The notes under the pieces are model-generated. The model worked only from the letters and a program-made list of their open reading frames with translations, was not told the origin of the DNA and searched no databases. The translations under genes were made by a program, and so were the position numbers. From Paenibacillus sp. 1781tsa1 (GTDB lineage: Bacteria; Bacillota; Bacilli; Paenibacillales; Paenibacillaceae): DNA of 64,000 bases. Each line of letters begins with the position of its first letter. The stretch's first letter is position 1. Below, piece after piece: positions 1 through 9,476 of this stretch. Location: assembly GCF_024159265.1 (NCBI RefSeq), contig NZ_JAMYWY010000001.1, forward strand, positions 2,046,001-2,110,000, written 5' to 3'.

Positions 1-2
1 AG

Positions 3-2201
3 CCAAACATTCCGAATCTCGTGGATGTCGTGGGAAAAAACTATGCCATGGGAGCGGCAATCGACCAGTCTGCACTGGATGCAGAAGATCCGCATTCCCA
101 GTTGTTGACGAAACATTTTAATAGTATTACAGCGGGCAATTTTATGAAAATGGATGCGATGCAACCAAAGGAAGGGCAGTTTGTCTGGTCAGAGGCAGAT
201 CGTCTGGTGAACTTCGCCGAAGCAAATGACATGGAGGTAAGAGGTCATACCCTGTTATGGCATAGTCAGGTGCCGGACTGGTTCTTTACCGATCCGAATG
301 ATGCTTCAAAACCTGCCACGCGGGAACAGTTGCTTGCACGGATGAAAACTCATATTCAGACCATCGTGACTCGTTACAAAGGAAAGGTTCATACATGGGA
401 TGTCGTCAATGAAGTCATCTCAGACGGAGGCGGCTTGCGGAATGGGGCCAGTAATTCCAAGTGGAAAGATATTATTGGGGATGTAGATGGCGATGGAGAT
501 GACAGTGATTACATTGAACTGGCTTTCCGATATGCACGTGAGGCTGACCCCGATGCTGTACTAGTGATTAATGACTATGGAATGGAGGGCAATGGAAACA
601 AGCTGAATGATATGGTGAAGCTTGTAGAGAAGCTGCTTGCTAAAGGAACACCGATTGATGCGGTTGGATTCCAGATGCATGTGTCGATGTACGGACCTGA
701 TGTAAAGCTCATTCGTGAGGCTTTTGAGAAAGTGATCGCTCTTGGTGTGAATGTACAGGTTACAGAGCTGGACGTTTCGATCTATTCAAGTAATTCTGAA
801 CTGGAGATGCCTGTCACAGATGAATTAATGCTGCAACAAGCTTACCGTTATCGTGAACTGTTCGACCTGTTTGACGAGTTGGGAAAACGCGGCGTAATGG
901 ACAGTGTTACAGTATGGGGACTTGCGGATGATGGTACATGGCTTGACAACCATCCAGTCAAAGGACGCAAAGATGCACCATTGTTATTTGATCGTAAATT
1001 AAAAGCAAAACCGGCCTATTGGGCACTGGTGGATGCTACCACGCTTCCGATCTATCGGAATGAATGGACAGCACTTAAGGCGAGCCCTTCTTTCCCGAAT
1101 CACAAAGGACAGGAAGATATTCTTTGGGGTGCTGTGAAAGGACTGGAAATTAATCATCTGGCAGATGGTACATCTGCAGTTACGGGTGAGGCTCGTGTGA
1201 TGTGGGATGCCAAAAAGGTGAATTTACGAGTGGAAGTGAAGGATACTACACGTCGCAAAGGTGATCAGGTGCAGGTTTTCCTCGCGGAAGAAGTAAAGGG
1301 TACGGGCGCTGCAACTTCTGAAGCTGATCTATCTGCCAAGAAGAAAAATCCGCCGTCTGCAAATGGCCAATATACGTTCAAACGGGAGGGTGGTAAAGGC
1401 AAGGATAAAAATGCTTACAACATACAGGAGACAAAAACGGGTTATGTTGTATACGCATCACTGCCTTTGTCAGCTGCTTTACTTACCCAAGGTCAGGTCT
1501 TGTCTCTTGATTTTCGGATTACGGATGAACATGCTGCTGGAAAAACAGCTACCATCGTTTGGAATGATATTTCCAATCAGCAGCCTGATAAACCAGCCAA
1601 CCGGGGGAAACTGAAGCTGGGTTCTGTCTTGAAACAAACGAAGGTCACGTACGGCAAACCTGTAATTGATGCGAAAAAGGAAGACATCTGGAAAAAGGCT
1701 GCATCTGTTAAAACGGATGTCTGGGTCATCGGAAATTCAGGTGCAACAGCGACTGCACAGTTGTTATGGGATGAAAAATACCTGTACGTATTGGCAGATG
1801 TGAAAGATCCTTTGCGAAGCAAGTTAAGTTCTAATGCACATGAGCAGGATTCGATCGAGATTTTTATCGACCCGAGCAAAGATCAGACTACGTTCTATCA
1901 GGAGGATGACGCCCAGTATCGGGTTAACTTTGATAATGAGGCTTCTTTTGGAGGAAATGCACGGAAAGAAAGCTTCAAATCAGCTACCCGATTAACAAGC
2001 GGAGGGTATACCGTTGAAGTGGCAATCCCTCTAGATAGCGTTCGTGCTGAAGGGCAAAGATGGATTGGATTCGATCTTCAAGTTAATGATGATGGCGCGG
2101 GAGATGGCAAGCGCAGCAGTGTGTCCATCTGGAGTGATTCATCAGGTAATTCTTATCAAGATACTTCCGGTTTTGGAAGTCTGTTACTGACTCGCAAATA
2201 G
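3..2201 (+). CDS. Endo-1,4-beta-xylanase, GH10 with two CBM9 modules (5' end outside window)
   Basis: This frame is open to the left edge, so the gene starts outside the window. The visible part begins inside a GH10 catalytic domain. It shows the HTLLWH motif about 75 residues after base 21, the acid/base Glu in WDVVNEV (bases 411-413) and the nucleophile Glu in VTELDV (bases 765-767), so the catalytic pair is intact. Two consecutive CBM9-type beta-sandwich modules follow, roughly bases 1085-1620 and 1630-2195; the second has the typical end in an FGSLLL strand. Such multimodular xylanases are secreted and hydrolyse xylan, and CBM9 binds sugar chain ends. CBM22 modules and a signal peptide would be expected upstream but cannot be seen. 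No SLH repeats follow the CBM9 modules, so cell-wall anchoring through a C-terminal SLH tail is not supported. Confidence 0.93.
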   Translation, partial: PNIPNLVDVVGKNYAMGAAIDQSALDAEDPHSQLLTKHFNSITAGNFMKMDAMQPKEGQFVWSEADRLVNFAEANDMEVRGHTLLWHSQVPDWFFTDPNDASKPATREQLLARMKTHIQTIVTRYKGKVHTWDVVNEVISDGGGLRNGASNSKWKDIIGDVDGDGDDSDYIELAFRYAREADPDAVLVINDYGMEGNGNKLNDMVKLVEKLLAKGTPIDAVGFQMHVSMYGPDVKLIREAFEKVIALGVNVQVTELDVSIYSSNSELEMPVTDELMLQQAYRYRELFDLFDELGKRGVMDSVTVWGLADDGTWLDNHPVKGRKDAPLLFDRKLKAKPAYWALVDATTLPIYRNEWTALKASPSFPNHKGQEDILWGAVKGLEINHLADGTSAVTGEARVMWDAKKVNLRVEVKDTTRRKGDQVQVFLAEEVKGTGAATSEADLSAKKKNPPSANGQYTFKREGGKGKDKNAYNIQETKTGYVVYASLPLSAALLTQGQVLSLDFRITDEHAAGKTATIVWNDISNQQPDKPANRGKLKLGSVLKQTKVTYGKPVIDAKKEDIWKKAASVKTDVWVIGNSGATATAQLLWDEKYLYVLADVKDPLRSKLSSNAHEQDSIEIFIDPSKDQTTFYQEDDAQYRVNFDNEASFGGNARKESFKSATRLTSGGYTVEVAIPLDSVRAEGQRWIGFDLQVNDDGAGDGKRSSVSIWSDSSGNSYQDTSGFGSLLLTRK

Positions 2202-2378
2202 AATATTCAGCTATGTATTGGAATATGAGAATGTCAGCTATTAAACATCGTATTTCTGGAAATAAGTGTTGATTTTAAAGGCTGGGACGTTTAGACTATA
2301 TACATTCAAATAAACGGGTTCCAATGTATGACAACGGCTTCAACTAAGTCTGTGGTCACGAGTCAAATGATGCGGAGG

Positions 2379-2418
2379 GAGTGCCTGTCATCCAGACAGC
2401 GCACTCGCTTCTTTTTTA
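2379..2418 (+). terminator. Rho-independent terminator after the xylanase
   Basis: An 11-pair GC-rich stem (GAGTGC-CTGTC with GACAG-C-GCACTC, one bulged C) closes a five-base loop and is followed by a T-rich tract. It lies about 180 bases past the xylanase stop. The 2202-2378 stretch before it holds nothing I recognise. Confidence 0.75.
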
Positions 2419-2466
2419 CATTTTTGCTTACATATGAGGCATTTCCCGGTTGAAAGGACAGAGTGA

Positions 2467-4947
2467 GTGGAGCACTTACATGGTACGTACAACATAGAAC
2501 TTGTTATTTTATCCTATATTATTGCATCGTTAGCTTCGTACGCAGCCCTTGACCTTGCAGGCCGTGTAAGTCAGGCTAGCGGGATGGCGCGGAATGTATG
2601 GCTTACCTGCGGTGCAGTCTCGATGGGGCTGGGGATCTGGTCCATGCATTTCGTAGGTATGCTGGCTTTTGTTCTGCCTACGCAAGTCTCCTATTCCACC
2701 GGTAAGGTTGTTTTATCTGTTCTACTTGCTATTGTCGCATCGGGGGTAGCCTTGAACATTGCGGGAAGACAATCGGGCAGGATAAGCAAGCTCGTGATTG
2801 CTGGAGTGCTTATGACAGTCGGGATCAGCTCAATGCATTATGTGGGAATGGCAGCGATGTCGACTCCGGTTACGTATGAACCTGGCAGAGTGATGTTATC
2901 CATTCTGATTGCAGCACTTGCTTCATTTGCGGCACTATGGCTCATGTTTTTCTTCCGATATCATCAATCCAGACATACCTGGGTTTACAAGATGGGCAGC
3001 GGTCTTATTATGGGTGTTGGTATCTCTGGCATGCACTATACCGGGATGTCAGCCGCACAGTTCCATCATTCACATGCCTCGATGGCAAGTTCAGGGATGC
3101 AGATTGAACCCGGTATTCTCGCCTACCTGATCGCATCGGGCACATTTATTGCACTGGGCTTGACGTTATTCGGCATATTTATCAACCAGCGTATGTCCCA
3201 GAAGGATCAACGGATTCATGAGAACGAGCAATGGTACCAGGCCCTGTATCATAACCATTCGGATGCCATTATTTCAGTGGATAAGGAAGGCATTGTCAAA
3301 GGCATTAATGCTGCTGTAACAACAATCACCGGTTATCCTGAAAAAAGGGTCATGGATCGTTCCATTGATGAAATTGTTCAGCAGATCGATATTGAGTGGA
3401 TCAGTGAATTTGACTCCATTGATTGGGATGATCATGGGCTGGAGCAGGCGCACTACTTGGCCAAGATGAGAGACGTACAGGGTGAACTTCTGGACCTTAG
3501 TATTGTTGTAGTTCCTGTTGTCATTGATGATAAACATGTGGGAAGTCACATTTTGATCAAAGACATTACGGAGGAAAAGCAGGCTCAGGAGAATATTCGT
3601 CACCAAGCTTTGCATGATCCGTTGACGGGGCTGCCTAATCGGCGCAAGTTGGATGAGGTGCTGGCATGTACAATCCAATCTTCAGAAGAAAAAGGACATT
3701 CGTTTGCTGTTATGGTGATGGATATAGACCGATTTAAGATGATTAATGACTCTTTGGGACACTCCATTGGAGATGTATTTCTAAGAGAAGTCAGCAACCG
3801 GATTATAAAAGCCATAGAAGCTTCGGATCCCTTGGCTATGGAGAATGTCATGCTGGCCCGCATGGGCGGTGACGAGTTCACACTCGTTGTGACCCATGAT
3901 CAAGCGACAGAGGTAAGAGTGGCAGAACTTGCAAAACAGATTGTTGAAGCCATTCAGTTACCCTACCGCTTGAAGGAAAATGACTTTTACGTGACCGCCA
4001 GCATTGGAATTGCGATGTATCCCGATCATGGAGTGGGAGTGGATGCTTTGCTGAAACATGCGGACTCCGCCATGTATGAAGTGAAGAAAAACGGCAAAAA
4101 TGGTTTCCAATTCTACACGGCCCAACTGGATTCGGAACTGTATGAACGTATTGAGCTGGAAGGTTACCTGCGTAAAGCGTTGGAACGCGATGAGATGGTT
4201 CTGTACTATCAACCGCAGATTCGTACCGAGGATAGTCGTATGATCGGTGTCGAAGCTCTTATACGTTGGAACCATCCACTCAAAGGACTGCTCGCACCCA
4301 ATGTGTTTATCCCGCTTGCAGAAGAGACAGGCATGATCTATGAGATTGGCAAATGGACGCTGCGCGAAGCGTGCAGGCAGATGAAGCTCTGGCATGCCAG
4401 CGGTGGGCCGCTCATTCCGGTATCGGTAAACTTGTCCAGCCAGCAGTTCCATCAATCGAATTTGGTAGAACAGGTCAAGAACGCACTCTTGGAGACAGGG
4501 CTGGAGGCACGGTACCTGGAGCTGGAGATTACAGAGAGCATGATGATGGATGCAACGGTATCTACGGCAATTCTGAATGAACTTAACGCACTGGGTGTCA
4601 AGATCAGCCTGGATGATTTCGGGACGGGATACAGTTCACTGAGTTATCTGAAACATTTCCCGATACACAAGCTCAAGATTGATCGTTCATTCGTGACGGA
4701 CATTACAGAGAGTCACAGCGATCAGGCGATTGTGGCGACCATTATATCGATGGCACAGAATCTCAAGATGGAAGTGATTGCCGAAGGCATAGAGACGAAA
4801 GGCCAACTGGATATTCTGATGCAGAATGACTGCCGGGAAATTCAGGGATATTATTTCAGTCGTCCACTGCCGGCAAGTGAAGTGGAGCATGACTTTTTTG
4901 TGCCGCTGCGATTGCAGGGTAATATTGCACCATCGGTACCATCCTAA
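2467..4947 (+). CDS. MHYT-PAS-GGDEF-EAL membrane protein (cyclic-di-GMP turnover)
   Basis: The product has 826 residues. An N-terminal MHYT integral-membrane sensor carries three copies of the motif (SMHF, SMHY, GMHY) on paired membrane helices over about residues 1-235. A PAS domain follows (about 250-375), then GGDEF (about 380-545) and EAL (about 555-810). The diguanylate cyclase signature GGDEF is intact (residues 467-471), and so is the phosphodiesterase EAL (596-598) with the DDFGTGYSSL loop. The RxxD inhibitory site expected upstream of GGDEF reads MENV, so product feedback is probably missing. The family is thought to sense a diatomic gas or copper through the MHYT His residues and to set cyclic-di-GMP levels; the net direction cannot be read from sequence. 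The GTG start is preceded by AAAGGA at eight bases spacing. Confidence 0.9.
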   Translation: MEHLHGTYNIELVILSYIIASLASYAALDLAGRVSQASGMARNVWLTCGAVSMGLGIWSMHFVGMLAFVLPTQVSYSTGKVVLSVLLAIVASGVALNIAGRQSGRISKLVIAGVLMTVGISSMHYVGMAAMSTPVTYEPGRVMLSILIAALASFAALWLMFFFRYHQSRHTWVYKMGSGLIMGVGISGMHYTGMSAAQFHHSHASMASSGMQIEPGILAYLIASGTFIALGLTLFGIFINQRMSQKDQRIHENEQWYQALYHNHSDAIISVDKEGIVKGINAAVTTITGYPEKRVMDRSIDEIVQQIDIEWISEFDSIDWDDHGLEQAHYLAKMRDVQGELLDLSIVVVPVVIDDKHVGSHILIKDITEEKQAQENIRHQALHDPLTGLPNRRKLDEVLACTIQSSEEKGHSFAVMVMDIDRFKMINDSLGHSIGDVFLREVSNRIIKAIEASDPLAMENVMLARMGGDEFTLVVTHDQATEVRVAELAKQIVEAIQLPYRLKENDFYVTASIGIAMYPDHGVGVDALLKHADSAMYEVKKNGKNGFQFYTAQLDSELYERIELEGYLRKALERDEMVLYYQPQIRTEDSRMIGVEALIRWNHPLKGLLAPNVFIPLAEETGMIYEIGKWTLREACRQMKLWHASGGPLIPVSVNLSSQQFHQSNLVEQVKNALLETGLEARYLELEITESMMMDATVSTAILNELNALGVKISLDDFGTGYSSLSYLKHFPIHKLKIDRSFVTDITESHSDQAIVATIISMAQNLKMEVIAEGIETKGQLDILMQNDCREIQGYYFSRPLPASEVEHDFFVPLRLQGNIAPSVPS

Positions 4948-4955
4948 TTTTATGT

Positions 4956-5003
4956 ATGCCAAGCGGCAAGTTCCCGTGTATGTCGGGAACTTGCCGCTTT
5001 TTT
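4956..5003 (+). terminator. Terminator, first copy of a duplicated 46-bp element
   Basis: A 13-pair perfect stem (CGGCAAGTTCCCG with its complement), a seven-base loop and a T run end the MHYT-GGDEF-EAL gene. Bases 4956-5001 match bases 6467-6512 with a single difference, loop included. The two copies bracket the nuclease and toxin-antitoxin genes. Confidence 0.85.
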
Positions 5004-5247
5004 ATGTCTTATGTTAGTCAGTATGTACTGTTCATTTTATATACTGTTGAGGAAAAGTTAGGTCCAATATGTATGAAAATTCATTAAATATCCCGAAAAA
5101 AAAGCATTCTAGTTAAATTAAATCGGAGGATTTCAGATGAGTTCCCCCAATTCTGATAGGGGTTACCTGGTCCCATCCCGACAATAGACAAATGGATTGA
5201 AACGACAAAGCGTTGGATATGATGGGAATGTAAAGGAGTGACGTAGA

Positions 5248-5832
5248 ATGACTATATTGTTTAGTATCTTGCTGATGTTCACATGTTACCTCGTGTACAA
5301 GTATAATAATCAAAAACAAATGTTAGAAGACTATCGTAACAATGCTCTTGAAGCATTCTCATCCCATGAAGATATGAAGGAGACTCTTCGAATCGGATTG
5401 TATAACCATTTTAAACGGGACCTGGAAGAGGAGAAAGAAGAAAATCCATTGTTGTTCGAACATTTTGTCGCAGAGATTATGTCATCTGTCCGAGGCGGCA
5501 CCACCCACGTGACGAAGAGCTCAGGAGACTTCGGCATCGATATTGAAGGACAGACCGAAGAGGGACTATACCTTGGTCAAGTGAAATGTTATAACGATAT
5601 GAATTTGGTCGGCTTTGGTCCGATTGCAATAATTCACTCTCAGATGGTTAAGCAAGATGCTATTGGTGGTTATGTGATAACGACGAGTGACTTTACGAGT
5701 AACGCCCGTAACTATGCAGAAGGGCTGGATATCGACCTGATTAATGGTGCTCAGTTAGTGGAGCTATGGATGGAGCATCTAGAGACCAAGAGTGAACGTG
5801 CTGTGGTGCTGAATCCTGTTCCACAAGTGTAA
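5248..5832 (+). CDS. Membrane-anchored Mrr-like restriction endonuclease-fold protein
   Basis: The 194-residue product begins with one hydrophobic helix (about residues 3-19) followed by a charged linker. The C-terminal half (about 75-185) has the Mrr_cat pattern: DFGIDIEG supplies the D-x-G-x-D type acidic residue, and GQVKCY supplies the Q-x-K pair of the PD-(D/E)xK core. Mrr-family proteins cleave modified DNA, and stand-alone membrane-tethered versions occur in Bacillota with unknown roles. The start follows AAGGAG at about ten bases. The gene and the two small genes after it are enclosed by duplicated terminators, which suggests one cassette. No methyltransferase or helicase partner is nearby, so a classic restriction-modification role is not supported. 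The nuclease fold is confident; the substrate is unknown. Confidence 0.75.
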   Translation: MTILFSILLMFTCYLVYKYNNQKQMLEDYRNNALEAFSSHEDMKETLRIGLYNHFKRDLEEEKEENPLLFEHFVAEIMSSVRGGTTHVTKSSGDFGIDIEGQTEEGLYLGQVKCYNDMNLVGFGPIAIIHSQMVKQDAIGGYVITTSDFTSNARNYAEGLDIDLINGAQLVELWMEHLETKSERAVVLNPVPQV

Positions 5833-5862
5833 TGGACAAAAAGTAATGGTCTCATGGGTGAG

Positions 5863-5887
5863 ATACAACATGGTTGTATGCTATAAT
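5863..5887 (+). promoter_or_regulatory. Extended -10 promoter overlapped by a palindromic operator
   Basis: A perfect palindrome, ATACAAC-ATG-GTTGTAT (5863-5879), directly abuts an extended -10 box TGCTATAAT (5879-5887). A repressor bound there would block RNA polymerase. This is the usual layout of an autoregulated toxin-antitoxin promoter, and the pair starts about 55 bases downstream. Confidence 0.6.
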
Positions 5888-5943
5888 TCAGGGGAAAGTT
5901 CTATTAAGCAGTTTAGCAATATTATTGAAGGAGGTTGTGAGGG

Positions 5944-6177
5944 ATGAATTTTAGTCTTAAAGCTCCTGATGGGACCGTCATTGAATCTTATGAGAAGGAT
6001 CATAAGGAATTCATTCGTATTGCCGGTCTGGAATATGAAGTCTATAACCCGGTGGATGAGCTGGACTCTGATCCGGAGATACGGCAGATGATTGAAGCTT
6101 CCGAGAAAGACATTAAACAAGGCAAGCTGTACTCAACAGATGACTTGGTTGAACTGGTGAAGCGTGGTGAGCTGTAA
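5944..6177 (+). CDS. Putative antitoxin of a type II toxin-antitoxin pair
   Basis: This is a 77-residue acidic protein. I do not recognise a named family. The N-terminal half has a beta-rich pattern and the C-terminal half a charged helical pattern ending in STDDLVELVKRGEL, the kind of tail that wraps around a RelE/ParE-type toxin. It is preceded by GAAGGAGG with close spacing to the ATG. The following gene begins three bases after its stop, so translation is probably coupled. Antitoxin identity is inferred from size, order, the downstream toxin-like protein and the palindromic operator. Confidence 0.55.
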   Translation: MNFSLKAPDGTVIESYEKDHKEFIRIAGLEYEVYNPVDELDSDPEIRQMIEASEKDIKQGKLYSTDDLVELVKRGEL

Positions 6178-6180
6178 TTG

Positions 6181-6459
6181 ATGGTTCAATGGACCGCTAC
6201 GGCGATGAACCGACTTCGCCAGATCAAAAGCGAACATTTTACAGATCAAGAAACGATGGAATACAAAATTAATCTCATTCGCCGTGTTGAAGAGAAGATT
6301 GTTACTATGGGAACATTGCTGCCGTCTCGTGAGTACCTCAACACGTACTACTGTTTCGTGGATCGATACGTTGTATCTTACAAGCTGTTGGACAACGGTG
6401 AGCGATATGTAATCACTTCCTTTAAGCATGGTGCAATGAAACGTAATTTTAAATATTAA
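6181..6459 (+). CDS. Putative RelE/ParE-superfamily toxin
   Basis: The product has 92 residues from the ATG at 6181; a TTG three bases earlier is less likely. It starts MVQWTATAMNRLRQIK and ends VITSFKHGAMKRNFKY. The order helix, helix, four beta strands, with a Y-x-x-x-Y-K-L strand and a basic C-terminal strand, is that of RelE/ParE ribonuclease or gyrase toxins. Conserved-looking basic residues near the end (K, H, K, R) could be catalytic, but I cannot tell RelE-like from ParE-like activity. It sits three bases after the putative antitoxin gene and is closed by the second copy of the duplicated terminator. Confidence 0.6.
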   Translation: MVQWTATAMNRLRQIKSEHFTDQETMEYKINLIRRVEEKIVTMGTLLPSREYLNTYYCFVDRYVVSYKLLDNGERYVITSFKHGAMKRNFKY

Positions 6460-6466
6460 TTATGAA

Positions 6467-6512
6467 ATGCCAAACGGCAAGTTCCCGTGTATGTCGGGAA
6501 CTTGCCGCTTTT
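6467..6512 (+). terminator. Terminator, second copy of the 46-bp element
   Basis: This is the same 13-pair hairpin and seven-base loop as at 4956-5001, with one base different (A for G at 6474) and a shorter T tract. It lies eight bases after the toxin stop. spoVR converges from the other side and may share the hairpin. Confidence 0.8.
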
Positions 6513-6565
6513 GTGTGTTTTATCTTTTAATGATATCGTTCACGATATAAGCATTTATCAAAACC

Positions 6566-8002
6566 TCACAAAAACTTGCGGTGATGCTTCTTGCCATCAT
6601 ACGTAAACCAGATCGGTTTATCCTCCACACGTGTCTCTACATGTACCGTACGCCCCCAGAGGCGATACAGATAAGGCAAGGTGCGTTCCATATATTTCAG
6701 ATCCAGCTCGATGCCCTCATATTGATGTTTGAGCACGAGTTCCCCGGTCCGAAGATAGTCAGCATCTTGCACAACCAGATAAGGGGAGCCCCCGTTGACA
6801 CGTGAAAATACGAGCTGATCCCGTATGTTCTCCCAAGACTTGTCGGTGATTTTCCAGTCCGGACCTTTTTTCTCAAATACGTAGAGGTCAAGATCCTCGG
6901 TTAATTGCTTGGTCATGTAATTGCGGATAAAGGAGGTATCGGAATCGAACTCGCGCACCTCGAACATTTTCGCACGACCTTGGCCTGGTTTGCGGCCCCA
7001 ACGTTCCTGTTCTTCACGCGTTGGGTTATCCCAGCGCCGTTCAATATCCTCGAAAATCTTCAGTCCCAAATAATATGGATTCAGACTTTGTTTGGATGGC
7101 TGCACGACGGAGGAGTTGAGTTTTGCGAATTCAATCGTGTCTTCACTGTTCAGATCGAGTTCTCGTATAATGCGTTGATGCCAGTAAGATGCCCAGCCTT
7201 CATTCATGATTTTGGTTTCCATCTGTGGCCAGAAATATAACATCTCCTCACGCATCATACTCATGATATCCCGCTGCCAGTCGGTCAACACTTCCGAAAA
7301 TTCCTGAATAAACCACATGACATCCTTCTCCGGTTCAGGCGGAAAGTGATGAACCTGAATACCTTCGGCGGGTGTTTCTTCGGCCTGCACATCATCAAGT
7401 GACCACAGATCATCATAGCGACCTTCCGGCCGTGGTGCTTTCTCACCGCGCTGCTCCCGCATTTTCATCTCCATGTAGCGTTGTTTGTCCAAATGGCGGG
7501 GTTTAATCAGTTGTGGGTCTACATGCTCCTGAATTGCAATCACGGCATCGATAAATGCTTCAACCGCTTCCGTTCCGTACTCCATCTCATAATTGCTGAT
7601 CCGATCGGCCGTAGCAGCCATGCTTTCGACCATATTACGGTTGGATTTGGAGAAGCGGGCATTGTTTTTGAAAAAATCACAGTGCGCCAATACGTGGGCT
7701 ACGATCAATTTGTTCTGAATCAGGGAATTGCCATCCAGCAAGAAGGCATAACAAGGGTTGGAGTTGATGACAAGCTCATAAATTTTGCTGAGTCCAAAAT
7801 CGTATTGCATTTTCATCTTATGAAATGTTTTGCCAAAGCTCCAGTGACTGAATCTGGTTGGCATGCCGTAGGCTCCAAATGTATAAATAATATCCGATGG
7901 GCAGATTTCGTACCGCATGGGGTAATAGTCCAGACCAAAACCATTGGCAATCTCCATAATCTCGGCAATAGCGTATTCCAGGTCGCGGATCTCATCTGTC
8001 AT
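6566..8002 (-). CDS. spoVR: SpoVR family stage V sporulation protein
   Basis: The 478-residue protein matches the usual length of SpoVR/YcgB. The N-terminal region contains the family stretches [11 protein letters not shown] and [13 protein letters not shown], and the middle has a histidine- and glutamate-rich segment around WASYWHQRI. SpoVR is needed for proper spore cortex formation in Bacillus; its biochemical activity is not established. The gene overlaps yhbH by four bases (ATGA), so the two are translationally coupled. In many genomes they sit with the kinase gene prkA, which is not next to them here. Confidence 0.95.
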   Translation of the reverse strand: MTDEIRDLEYAIAEIMEIANGFGLDYYPMRYEICPSDIIYTFGAYGMPTRFSHWSFGKTFHKMKMQYDFGLSKIYELVINSNPCYAFLLDGNSLIQNKLIVAHVLAHCDFFKNNARFSKSNRNMVESMAATADRISNYEMEYGTEAVEAFIDAVIAIQEHVDPQLIKPRHLDKQRYMEMKMREQRGEKAPRPEGRYDDLWSLDDVQAEETPAEGIQVHHFPPEPEKDVMWFIQEFSEVLTDWQRDIMSMMREEMLYFWPQMETKIMNEGWASYWHQRIIRELDLNSEDTIEFAKLNSSVVQPSKQSLNPYYLGLKIFEDIERRWDNPTREEQERWGRKPGQGRAKMFEVREFDSDTSFIRNYMTKQLTEDLDLYVFEKKGPDWKITDKSWENIRDQLVFSRVNGGSPYLVVQDADYLRTGELVLKHQYEGIELDLKYMERTLPYLYRLWGRTVHVETRVEDKPIWFTYDGKKHHRKFL

Positions 8003-9168
8003 CTAACGCTGCCTCCTTCCCGTTTCTGGAAAAAGCTGCGCAAAGCTTTGTACACTTCGCCTTTTTCTTTGATCACATAATACATGAACTGATCCATCTT
8101 GATATGACGATAAGCCGACATCAGTGTGCTGCTGCGGTTGTACTGATTCACTTCGCCGTATCCAAACATATTGCTACGCTTCATTAACTCGCCGATCAGC
8201 TTCACACACCGTTCGTTATCCGAGGTTAGATTATCCCCGTCAGAGAAGTGGAAAGGGTAGATGTTGTAGCTTGAAGGTGGATACCGGCTGTCAATAATAT
8301 CCAGTGCCTTCATATATACAGAGGAGCAGATGGTGCCTCCGCTCTCGCCACGGGTGAAGAACTCTTCTTCGGTAACTTCCTTGGCTTCCGTATGATGGGC
8401 GAGGAAAACAATCTCCACTTTTTCATACTGACGGCGTAGAAAACGGGTCATCCAGAAGAAGAAGCTGCGCGCGCAGTATTTCTCAAACGAACCCATGGAC
8501 CCGGATGTATCCATCATGGCAATGATAACGGCATTGGATTGTGGAATGATTTTGTCTTCCCATGTCTTGTAGCGCAGGTCATCCGGACTGATGTGATGGA
8601 TGCCTGGCGTACCGGTTGTTGCATTGCGACGCAGATTCTCCAGAATGGTACGTTTCTTGTCAATATTGGACTGCATGCCTTTTTTGCGAATATCGTTGAA
8701 AACTACCGTATGTGTCTCAATCAGGTCTTTGTCTTTCTGCTTCAGATCGGGTAATTCCAGCTCAGCGAAGAGCATATCTTCCAATTCCTCAATACTCACT
8801 TCCGCTTCCACAATATCATGACCAGGCTGATCACCAGCTTTTTCGCCTTTGCCGGGTTTCTGCGAAGCAGAGGGATCACGACCGATGACATCTCCGACCT
8901 GACTGTCACCGTCTCCTTGACCGACATGTTTTTGCTTCTGGTAGTTATACACAAAACGGTACTCATCCAGACTGCGGATTGGTACCTTGATGATTTGTTT
9001 TCCATCAGACATGATGATGTTTTCTTCCGTAATCAGATCAGGCAGATTCTGCTTGATGACATCTTTCACCTTTTGCTGATGGCGCTGTTGGTCCTGGTAC
9101 CCTTTGCGGTGAAGCGACCAATCTTCCTTCGACACGACGAACGAGTAAGGCTGGTGTGAATTTGACAT
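7999..9168 (-). CDS. yhbH: YhbH sporulation protein, DUF444/VWA-like
   Basis: The start is taken at 9168 ([10 protein letters not shown]), where a GGGGGGTG ribosome site lies about six bases upstream; this gives 389 residues, the family length. The C-terminal half is a von Willebrand A-like domain with the metal-site motif DTSGSMGS at about residue 220 and a second conserved HFSDGDNL stretch. YhbH is made early in sporulation under sigma-E in Bacillus subtilis and is required for efficient sporulation. It forms an operon with spoVR through a four-base overlap. The upstream minus-strand sequence contains CATATCGT about 65 bases before the start, which could be a weak sigma-E -10 box, but no convincing -35 at the right distance. 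Confidence 0.94.
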   Translation of the reverse strand: MSNSHQPYSFVVSKEDWSLHRKGYQDQQRHQQKVKDVIKQNLPDLITEENIIMSDGKQIIKVPIRSLDEYRFVYNYQKQKHVGQGDGDSQVGDVIGRDPSASQKPGKGEKAGDQPGHDIVEAEVSIEELEDMLFAELELPDLKQKDKDLIETHTVVFNDIRKKGMQSNIDKKRTILENLRRNATTGTPGIHHISPDDLRYKTWEDKIIPQSNAVIIAMMDTSGSMGSFEKYCARSFFFWMTRFLRRQYEKVEIVFLAHHTEAKEVTEEEFFTRGESGGTICSSVYMKALDIIDSRYPPSSYNIYPFHFSDGDNLTSDNERCVKLIGELMKRSNMFGYGEVNQYNRSSTLMSAYRHIKMDQFMYYVIKEKGEVYKALRSFFQKREGGSVR

Positions 9169-9408
9169 GTAGGCACCCCCCATTGATTACGCGGCACAGT
9201 TTGGCCTGTCGGTAATTAAGTATATTCACGGGCGAGGACGATATGTGATGAGAGTGGATATAAAATGATACAATTACGCAAGTTCACCTCAGAGGTAAGG
9301 TATGTCGTAAGAACAGAACTGCTCCATTTTTTACAGAAACAGTGAACAAGTGTGATATCCTTCCTTTACAATAGGAGAAAGACATCGATCTGGCATCTAA
9401 TAGAGGTT

Positions 9409-9438
9409 GTTTAAAAAGTCCACTTAGACTTTTTAAAC
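9409..9438. repeat. Perfect 12-bp inverted repeat in the yhbH/MFS divergent region
   Basis: GTTTAAAAAGTC, six bases, then its exact complement. It is the only clear structure in the 9169-9476 gap and sits about 40 bases before the MFS start. There is no T run after it, so it does not look like a simple terminator; a regulator site or a remnant of a small palindromic repeat is possible. Confidence 0.7.
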
Positions 9439-9476
9439 TCGCACTATATAGAGATGCATGAAAAGGAAGGATGTAT

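Noticed and set aside
2202..2378. Possible cyclic-di-GMP riboswitch before the GGDEF-EAL gene
   Set aside because: Looked for the conserved GEMM core and tetraloop receptor sequences; none are present, and the terminator there fits the end of the xylanase transcript.
5137..5187. 16-residue reading frame after GGAGGA
   Set aside because: The ribosome site is good, but the peptide (MSSPNSDRGYLVPSRQ) has no recognisable features and the frame is too short to support without conservation. It could be a leader peptide of the nuclease gene.
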